DNA of 11,600 bases from Bacteroidota bacterium (GTDB lineage: Bacteria > Bacteroidota > Bacteroidia > 2-12-FULL-35-15). Below, piece by piece: positions 6,523 to 11,600 of the stretch. Location: positions 1 to 11,600 of the forward strand of contig JAIOQD010000148.1 in assembly GCA_021413595.1 (NCBI GenBank), in the 5' to 3' direction. Position numbers and translations under genes: made by a program. How positions within the stretch are numbered: the first letter of the stretch is position 1; each line of letters opens with the position of its first letter. The notes under the pieces are model-generated. The model did no database searches. It was not told where the DNA came from and was given only the letters and a program-made list of their open reading frames with translations.

Positions 6523-6643
6523 TGTGCGTTTTTGCCCTTCAAACCTCTACAATTAAGTATAAAAAACCTCTTGAAGCGGCAATAAGCCTTCACATAACTA
6601 TCTTTTATCCAAGATCGGTTATAAAAGTATCAAATGGAAATAC

Positions 6644-6651
6644 TAAATTTG
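6644..6651 (+). promoter_or_regulatory. Bacteroidota -7 promoter box for the S46 peptidase
   Basis: TAAATTTG matches TAnnTTTG exactly and is identical to the box serving etfB on the other strand. It ends 34 bases before the ATG at 6686, giving a predicted leader of about 28 bases. No good -33 TTTG is seen upstream. Confidence 0.6.
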
Positions 6652-6685
6652 TGCCCTAATTTATTTTTAATCAAATATCGATTTT

Positions 6686-8836
6686 ATGAAAAAGATAATA
6701 ATTGCAATTTTCGTTTCAGTTTTAACCATAGGAACAAGTATTGCTGATGAAGGCATGTGGCTGCCGATGCTTCTGAAAAACAATTACGCCCAGATGCAAA
6801 AGATGGGATTAAAACTTACTCCGGATCAATTGTATGATCTTAATCACTCCAGCCTGAAGGATGCCATTGTTTGGTTTAATGGAGGGTGTACCTCCGAAAT
6901 TATTTCAGAACAAGGTTTACTTCTTACAAATCATCATTGTGGGTATGAGGCTATTGCAAAGCATAGTACAACCGCGGATAACATCCTGGATAATGGATTT
7001 TGGGCCAAGTCATTTGCCGAAGAGAAAGAGAATCCCGGAATGTGGGCTTCTGTTTTAGTACGTATGGAAGATGTTTCAGATAAGGTAAATCAGGCTCTTG
7101 CTGGTGTTGATACTAAAGATATCGGTGCTAAAAAGGCTGAAATATTTAAGTCAATAGAGAAAGAAGCAAAAAATGACACACATTATGAGGCATCTGTAAA
7201 ATCATTTTTTAAAGACAATGCCTACTATCTATTTGTATTTGAAAAATTTACTGACATTCGGTTAGTAGCAGCTCCACCTCAAAATATTGGTAAATTCGGT
7301 GGTGATACTGATAATTGGATGTGGCCGCGCCATACAGCTGATTTTTCGATGTTTCGCATTTATGCAAATAAAGATAATGTCCCTGCTGCTTATTCCAAAG
7401 ATAATGTGCCTTACAAACCAAAACGGTTTTTGAATATCTCTATTAAAGGTATCAAGGAAGGCGATTTTACTATGGTTTATGGCTTTCCGGGACGAACCAA
7501 TCGTTACGAAAATTCATTCGGTATAAAACTAGCCACTGATAAGGTCAGTCCGGCTATAGTTGCCTTGCGTGATGTGCGATTAACGGAATGGAAAAATGAA
7601 ATGAATAAAAGTGATAGTGTTCGTTTATTACTTTCTTCAAACTATGCCCGTGTTGCAAATTATTGGAAATACTTTATCGGGCAGACAGAACAGCTTAAGC
7701 GTTTAAAAGTATATGAAGAGAAGCTGGATATAGAGAAACAATTTAAGGAATGGGCAAAAAACAAACCGGAATATGCTTCCATACTTCCTAATTTCGAAAA
7801 AGCATATACTGATTATGATAAATATGCCTTGCATTCAACATATATTCGTGAAGGACTTATGGGTTCAGCATTAATTACAAGGGCAATGAAATTTATGTCG
7901 ATTGAAAAGGCATTGAGTGCAGAAAAACCTGATCCCGAACAAATTAAAAAAGCAGTTGATGCTCTTAAAATTGAAGGTGAGGAATTTTACAAGTCGTTTA
8001 ACCCTATATCTGAAGAAAAAATTTTAGCAAAAATCACCCAAATGTATTTTGAAAACATTGCTGTTGACCAGCAGCCCCCGTATATGGCTGTATTGATAAA
8101 AAAATATAAAGGAAAAACGAATAAGGAAACATTTGAAAAATTCGCTAAGGCGGCATTTGTAAATAGTGTGATGGCGTCTAAAGAGGAATCACTTAAATTT
8201 CTTGAAAAGCCAAATTTAAAAAAATTAAGAAATGACCCGGCTTTTGCTTATGCTAAAGCATGTTATACTAATTACATTGAGCGTATTCTGCCGCATATAG
8301 AAGAATTTGCTAAGATTAATAATACTGAAGGAAGTATATACATAAATGCATTATTGGAAATGCAACCGGATAAAAATTTCTATCCCGATGCAAACAGTAC
8401 TATCCGCCTAACATACGGAAGTGTAAAAGGGTATGCTCCAAAAGATGGAGTTGATTTTAAATATTACACAACTCTGGAAGGGGTGATGGAAAAAGAAAAT
8501 CCAAAAGAATTTGAATTTCAGGTTCCATCCAAATTAAAAGAGCTGTATGCTAAAAAGGATTTCGGGAAATACGCTGACACCAACGGTGAAATGCGTGTGG
8601 GATTTATCAGCAATAACGACATTACTGGTGGTAATTCGGGAAGCCCTGTGATCAATGGAGATGGAGAATTAGTAGGCCTTGCTTTTGATGGTAACTGGGA
8701 AGCGATGAGTGGCGATATTTATTTCGATAGTAAATACAAACGTACTATTTCTTGTGATATTCGTTATGTATTATTCCTAATCGATAAATTTGGAGGTGCA
8801 TCAAATTTGATCAAAGAAATGAATATTAAAAATTAA
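6686..8836 (+). CDS. S46 family serine dipeptidyl peptidase, DPP7-type
   Basis: This 716-residue exopeptidase releases dipeptides from peptide N-termini, probably in the periplasm. Residues 1-20 are a signal peptide (cleavage after TSIA), leaving the family's usual mature start DEGMWLP. Hallmarks are GGCTSEIISEQGLLLTNHHC (66-85), GGDTDNWMWPRHTADF (205-220), VYGFPGRTNRY (264-274) and GGNSGSPV (648-655). The predicted triad is His84, Asp219 and Ser651. Asn210, Trp211, Asn325 and Asp668 match positions known to hold the substrate N-terminus in S46 structures. Gly669, 18 residues after the serine, corresponds to position 673 of P. gingivalis DPP11: Arg there selects Asp/Glu, Gly is typical of DPP7, so preference for bulky hydrophobic P1 residues is inferred. 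Length is normal and no sorting domain is visible. It has its own promoter and is transcribed alone; its stop abuts a mobile-element end. Confidence 0.96.
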   Translation: MKKIIIAIFVSVLTIGTSIADEGMWLPMLLKNNYAQMQKMGLKLTPDQLYDLNHSSLKDAIVWFNGGCTSEIISEQGLLLTNHHCGYEAIAKHSTTADNILDNGFWAKSFAEEKENPGMWASVLVRMEDVSDKVNQALAGVDTKDIGAKKAEIFKSIEKEAKNDTHYEASVKSFFKDNAYYLFVFEKFTDIRLVAAPPQNIGKFGGDTDNWMWPRHTADFSMFRIYANKDNVPAAYSKDNVPYKPKRFLNISIKGIKEGDFTMVYGFPGRTNRYENSFGIKLATDKVSPAIVALRDVRLTEWKNEMNKSDSVRLLLSSNYARVANYWKYFIGQTEQLKRLKVYEEKLDIEKQFKEWAKNKPEYASILPNFEKAYTDYDKYALHSTYIREGLMGSALITRAMKFMSIEKALSAEKPDPEQIKKAVDALKIEGEEFYKSFNPISEEKILAKITQMYFENIAVDQQPPYMAVLIKKYKGKTNKETFEKFAKAAFVNSVMASKEESLKFLEKPNLKKLRNDPAFAYAKACYTNYIERILPHIEEFAKINNTEGSIYINALLEMQPDKNFYPDANSTIRLTYGSVKGYAPKDGVDFKYYTTLEGVMEKENPKEFEFQVPSKLKELYAKKDFGKYADTNGEMRVGFISNNDITGGNSGSPVINGDGELVGLAFDGNWEAMSGDIYFDSKYKRTISCDIRYVLFLIDKFGGASNLIKEMNIKN

Positions 8837-8995
8837 GAGCCTGTTTAAATTTTATTCGAAACAGTTTCCAGGCCTTCACACGATTTCTCGACTCCGAAAT
8901 GACAGCGCACATGGTCATTTCGAGCGGAGTCGAGAAAGTGGGTAAGCTTCAGTAAGCATTATTGTTATTCTTTTATATAAATTTTAAACAGGTTC
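8837..8995. mobile_element. MITE-like element, 159 bp, with 19-bp terminal inverted repeats
   Basis: The left end GAGCCTGTTTAAATTTTAT (8837-8855) and right end ATAAATTTTAAACAGGTTC (8977-8995) are inverted copies matching at 17 of 19 positions. Inside is a second dyad: TTTCTCGACTCCGAAATGAC (8884-8903) against the arm at 8914-8937, which carries four extra bases. The inner part belongs to the GTCATTTCGAGCGGAGTCGAGAAA type of repeat common in Bacteroidota genomes (split here: GTCATTTCGAGCG, GAGTCGAGAAA). There is no coding capacity and no clear target-site duplication. The left end starts at the base after the peptidase stop codon. The inner stem could also act as a two-way transcription barrier between convergent genes. 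Confidence 0.75.
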
Positions 8996-9011
8996 AAAGT
9001 ATCAACAACAA

Positions 9012-9069
9012 AACGAATCTACCCGGATTACGAATAAGCGTTAAGATTCGTTAAAATTCGTTATTCGTT
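9012..9069. repeat. Heptamer array and dyad between convergent genes (ATTCGTT)
   Basis: ATTCGTT occurs at 9046-9052, 9056-9062 and 9063-9069, the last two directly adjacent. The array ends 5 bases before the stop of the EF-hand gene (9075). AACGAATCT (9012-9020) is the exact complement of AGATTCGTT (9044-9052), forming a 9-bp stem. Read on the minus strand the stem is followed by TTGTTGTTG, so it may help end that transcript. Arrays of AACGAAT are familiar in Bacteroidota. Confidence 0.7.
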
Positions 9070-9074
9070 GTTTT

Positions 9075-9887
9075 TTATTTTATCTGTTCTAATATTTTTT
9101 TGATATTATTCTTTATTTCAGCGTTAATGATTTGTTTTCCTTGCTCAGGTGTATCTATAGAGGTTTTTAAAATTTCAATTTCATCATAGTAATCGAATTT
9201 TTTATCATTATTAGAATCAATGCGGACTTTCATTAATATATTATTTGTTGACATATCAATATACCAATCTTCTAACTGGCTATTATTAGGAGTAATTTGT
9301 TTCATGTTTTCACCCGACAAATCAGCTATATAAACTTTCTCCGCATCTTCATTATTGATATATCCATCAGCGTTTGTGTCATCTTCCCCTATTCCTAACA
9401 ATATGAACCAATACTTTTTACCGGTATATTCTTTTTCATAATGTGGGAAATAAAATTTAGAAATTACAGTGGGCTTTTGCAAAAGCAAATGGGTTTCTTC
9501 TGATTTTTTATTATAAAAAATAATGTTGTTGCAATTACCAAAGTTCAATGAATAGAAATTATATTTATAACTACGATAGCTACCAGTATTGGTATCGTTG
9601 GAATAGTCTTCGGATGATTTGATCTTTAAAAGACGGTCTTCCCGATCTTCTATTGTTTTCATACCTAAGGGGATCAATAAATAATCAGTGTTATCTAAAT
9701 CCATATAATCACCATACACCAGTACCTGCTGCTTTTTAGACTCATTTATCTTTGACGAATCATTTACCGCAAGTCGTAAACCATCTTGTACATAACTTTT
9801 TTTGCCTTCAAATAGCACAATAATAACAAGTATTAAAACCGCCCCTACGATTCCCCCTATGACAATTCCAAGAATTAATCTTTTCAT
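9075..9887 (-). CDS. Membrane-anchored protein with two EF-hand-like calcium loops, function unknown
   Basis: I do not recognise a named family for this 270-residue protein. Residues 4-26 form one transmembrane helix (LILGIVIGGIVGAVLILVII), with Lys2 and Arg3 before it, so the rest is probably periplasmic. Two 12-residue loops resemble EF-hands: DTNADGYINNED (170-181), with Asp170, Asn172, Asp174, Gly175, Asn178 and Asp181, and DSNNDKKFDYYD (224-235), with Asp224, Asn226, Asp228, Asp232 and Asp235 but Lys instead of Gly at position 6. Between them VYIADLSGENMKQIT (185-199) resembles the repeats of TolB-like beta-propellers. Calcium binding is inferred. The ATG at 9887 lies 22 bases after the stop of the EEP-family gene, so the two are probably translated from one transcript. 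The C-terminal 25 residues are predicted helical and lysine-rich. Confidence 0.75.
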   Translation of the reverse strand: MKRLILGIVIGGIVGAVLILVIIVLFEGKKSYVQDGLRLAVNDSSKINESKKQQVLVYGDYMDLDNTDYLLIPLGMKTIEDREDRLLKIKSSEDYSNDTNTGSYRSYKYNFYSLNFGNCNNIIFYNKKSEETHLLLQKPTVISKFYFPHYEKEYTGKKYWFILLGIGEDDTNADGYINNEDAEKVYIADLSGENMKQITPNNSQLEDWYIDMSTNNILMKVRIDSNNDKKFDYYDEIEILKTSIDTPEQGKQIINAEIKNNIKKILEQIK

Positions 9888-9909
9888 TTGTGTGTTTAAT
9901 TAAATAATT

Positions 9910-11061
9910 TTATTGTCTTTCTAAATAACAGCATACCGGAAAATGATCTGATAATTCTTCACGAATAGTGCGGAAATCATAAGCTTTAAAGATTTTACTA
10001 TGCAATATATAATCGATCCTGAAAGAGGGGAATTTGCCTGCATACGTTCTTCCAAAACCATTTCCGCTTTCAACAAACGCATCTTCAAGATCTTTAGATA
10101 TGGTATGATAAGTGTATGATGCCGGAGGATCATTAAAATCACCACACACAATAACGGGATAAGGTGATTTCGAAATATGTTCCGCAACAAGCTCTGTTTG
10201 GATGGAACGTTTTATAAACGCACGTTTAATACGTTTTAATATATTTTTGGATTTTTCCAACTCCTCTGTTTTTTTGTTGTGCATTATATCATCCATGAAT
10301 TTATAATCATCATACCCCAAATGTATTGATTGAAGGTGCACATTATAAACCCGAACAGTATCCTTATTTATTTTGATATCCGAGTAGATACAAATGTTAT
10401 TACTATTAGCATCAAAAATTATTTTTCCGTTCCTGATAATAGGAAAGGCACTAAATATGGCCACTCCGTAATGATTTTTTTTACGAATGGTATTTGTATA
10501 TTCAATATAAGAGTTTTTTGCTTTGTTAAACTTTTTTAACGTATCCACATTATTAAATTGCGTGCTTGTGCTATCACCCGTTGAAAACTCTTGCAAACAC
10601 ATAATATCAGGGCTTTCATCACTGATTAATTCAAGCATTTTATTGCGGGTGCCTACCTTATTACTCCAGTTATATAAGTCGAATAGTCTTACGTTATAGG
10701 ACATTATTTTTATTGTTTTTTTTGATTTATCTGGGATATTATTAAAATTTATTTGTCCGTACTCCCATATATACGACCATCCGCCAAGCAGGATGATAAG
10801 GGAATAAAACATTCGTCTTTTTAATTGCCCTACCCAATAAATTACAAATAGTATATTAAGAATAACAAAAACCGGGTATGCTAAACCAAAGAAGGCGAGA
10901 AACCAAAAATTTTCGGGGCTGACATAAGGAGCAAAATAGGAGATTAGTAAGCCTATTGCTGCAATATGATTGAAAAACATAGCAAAACTATTGAAGAAAT
11001 TGCGTCCAATTTTCTTTTTCTTCGATTCGGATTGTATATTATTTTGTTCTGTTGACTTCAC
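9910..11061 (-). CDS. Membrane-anchored endonuclease/exonuclease/phosphatase family protein
   Basis: This 383-residue protein has a lysine-rich N-terminal tail, three predicted membrane helices (about 28-46, 53-77, 84-99) and an EEP catalytic domain from 116 to the end. The metal-dependent phosphodiesterase motifs are all present: SYNVR (121-125, Asn123), LQEFS (156-160, Glu158), YNVHLQS (239-245, His242), CGDFNDPP (306-313, Asp308 and Asn310), FRIDYIL (347-353, Asp350) and LSDHFPV (370-376, Asp372 and His373). With three helices after a cytoplasmic tail, the catalytic domain would face the periplasm, as expected for this Bacteroidota subgroup; the substrate (nucleic acid, phosphoinositide-like or other phosphodiester) cannot be told. 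The start is GTG at 11061; an in-frame stop lies four codons upstream, and the next Met (28) would cut into the first helix. It follows the rhomboid gene, with a heptamer array between. Confidence 0.9.
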   Translation of the reverse strand: MKSTEQNNIQSESKKKKIGRNFFNSFAMFFNHIAAIGLLISYFAPYVSPENFWFLAFFGLAYPVFVILNILFVIYWVGQLKRRMFYSLIILLGGWSYIWEYGQINFNNIPDKSKKTIKIMSYNVRLFDLYNWSNKVGTRNKMLELISDESPDIMCLQEFSTGDSTSTQFNNVDTLKKFNKAKNSYIEYTNTIRKKNHYGVAIFSAFPIIRNGKIIFDANSNNICIYSDIKINKDTVRVYNVHLQSIHLGYDDYKFMDDIMHNKKTEELEKSKNILKRIKRAFIKRSIQTELVAEHISKSPYPVIVCGDFNDPPASYTYHTISKDLEDAFVESGNGFGRTYAGKFPSFRIDYILHSKIFKAYDFRTIREELSDHFPVCCYLERQ

Positions 11062-11083
11062 GCTTACATTTTAGGTTAATACA

Positions 11084-11186
11084 TCAGGTTTCAGGTTTCA
11101 AGTTTCAGGTTTCAGATTCTTTGTATAACAATAAACCCAAAACTTGAAACTCTAAAAATGTAGTACGTAAATATGAAACTTGAAAC
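11084..11186. repeat. Heptamer array TCAGGTT with inverted copies
   Basis: Five 7-base units run 11084-11118: TCAGGTT, TCAGGTT, TCAAGTT, TCAGGTT, TCAGATT. The inverse form AACTTGAAAC follows at 11141-11150 and again as GAAACTTGAAAC at 11175-11186, the last base being part of the rhomboid stop codon. RNA from either strand could therefore form hairpins between direct and inverted copies. The array fills the gap between the rhomboid and EEP genes. Units of GTTTCAGGTTTCAAGTTTCA type are common in Bacteroidota intergenic DNA. Confidence 0.8.
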
Positions 11187-11600
11187 TATTTATTACTTGC
11201 TTTAAACAAAATTTCCTTTTCCGCTTTGCTCAGACTTTCATAACCCGATTTTGAAATTTTGTCCAAAATAATATCGATTTGTTCTTGAGTAATTTTTTTA
11301 TTGTAATTGTAATCTTCGTCTGAAACGCCACGTTTGTAAGCTACTTTCATTTTGCTTTTTGGTGATTTTTTAAACAAGTTTTTGATCCAGTCTAAAAAAC
11401 GATTGATCCATAAAGTCCAGTCTCTTCCCTTTTTGTATTGGATTGTAAAAATATAACCCATCAATGCTCCACCTAGATGGGCAATGTTTCCACCAATATT
11501 ATTATAGGAAGCAACACTTAAAATATCAATAAACAATACAAAGAGTGCTACATAAATTAATTTTATGGAACCAACAAACATCAAATTTATTCTGAAATTC
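11186..11600 (-). CDS. Rhomboid family intramembrane serine protease, C-terminal part
   Basis: The frame is open to the right edge, so this is the C-terminal 137 residues of a protein whose start lies outside. The visible part begins NFRINLMFVGSIKLIYVALF, typical of the loop and helix before the last catalytic helix in Bacteroidota rhomboids. NIAHLGGALMGY contains the catalytic-dyad histidine (codon at 11477-11479) with the helix-packing glycines; the GxSG serine motif must lie beyond the edge. After the membrane core comes a basic linker (KKSPKSKMK) and a cytoplasmic tail with a helical region ITQEQIDIILDKISKSGYES that I recall as a frequent extension of Bacteroidota rhomboids. Rhomboids cut other membrane proteins within or near their helices. 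A TTG at 11584 could be mistaken for a start, but family sequence continues upstream of it. Substrates are unknown. Confidence 0.9.
   Translation of the reverse strand, partial: NFRINLMFVGSIKLIYVALFVLFIDILSVASYNNIGGNIAHLGGALMGYIFTIQYKKGRDWTLWINRFLDWIKNLFKKSPKSKMKVAYKRGVSDEDYNYNKKITQEQIDIILDKISKSGYESLSKAEKEILFKASNK

Larger units (their letters stand above)
6288..6685. other. Divergent intergenic region between etfB and the S46 peptidase
   Basis: This 398-base gap separates two genes read away from each other. It contains a TAAATTTG box for each direction (6323-6330 minus, 6644-6651 plus), a cluster of TGGCAT motifs (6339-6441), a long dyad (6455-6522) and a second, smaller stem: GCC and CTTCAA (6534-6542) against TTGAAG and GGC (6571-6580), with one bulged base. 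AACCTCT occurs twice in that stem's loop. No convincing protein gene is present. The middle part, about 6450-6600, is not explained by the two promoters. Confidence 0.6.

Noticed and set aside
6499..6585. 28-codon ATG frame on the plus strand in the divergent region
   Set aside because: It has no ribosome site, overlaps both stems, and a frame of this length is expected by chance.
11579..11584. TTG or ATG start for the rhomboid gene inside the window
   Set aside because: The frame stays open to the edge and the residues upstream (NFRIN) still fit the rhomboid family, so the gene is truncated by the window, not short.

Overview
The window looks like a chromosomal segment from a member of the Bacteroidota. 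The DNA is AT-rich. Two start regions carry the Bacteroidota -7 box TAnnTTTG, and Shine-Dalgarno sequences are almost absent. An S46 dipeptidyl peptidase, a bifunctional-nuclease (DUF151) protein with a UVR tail and Bacteroidota-type intergenic repeats point the same way. I cannot place it to genus. No phage, CRISPR array, tRNA, rRNA or complete insertion sequence is visible.

Layout, left to right. (1) 1-1128, minus: the first 376 residues of an SPFH/Band 7 (flotillin-like) membrane protein that runs off the left edge; its region before the SPFH domain contains three diverged tandem repeats. (2) 1129-1654: AT-rich noncoding DNA with one GC-richer palindromic repeat. (3) 1655-2272, minus: an orphan lipoprotein of unknown function. 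(4) 6287-2377, minus: etfB, etfA, a bifunctional nuclease gene and nupG in that transcriptional order, probably one operon. (5) 6288-6685: a divergent regulatory region with a promoter for each side, a cluster of TGGCAT motifs and a long hairpin. (6) 6686-8836, plus: a complete S46 serine dipeptidyl peptidase with a DPP7-type specificity residue. (7) 8837-9074: a MITE-like element whose terminal repeat begins right after the peptidase stop codon, then a heptamer repeat and dyad between the convergent genes. (8) 11600-9075, minus: a rhomboid protease (its 5' part lies beyond the right edge), a membrane-anchored endonuclease/exonuclease/phosphatase-family protein and a membrane-anchored protein with two EF-hand-like calcium loops.

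How the genes work together. EtfA and EtfB form the soluble flavoprotein that collects electrons from acyl-CoA and related dehydrogenases. NupG imports nucleosides, and the nuclease-family protein between them may reflect a nucleotide-salvage link. The S46 peptidase trims dipeptides from peptides outside the cytoplasm, which fits an amino-acid-consuming lifestyle. The rhomboid, EEP and EF-hand genes are an envelope-directed cluster with no obvious common pathway.

Most genes are ordinary core genes. The most unusual structure is between them: nearly every minus-strand gene from etfB to the rhomboid is followed, within about 50 bases of its stop codon, by a short tandem repeat. In five arrays the period is 7 nt with a different unit each time; in one the unit is about 56 bp and contains 9-nt subrepeats. 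These arrays and the etfB/peptidase divergent region are the places most worth a second look.
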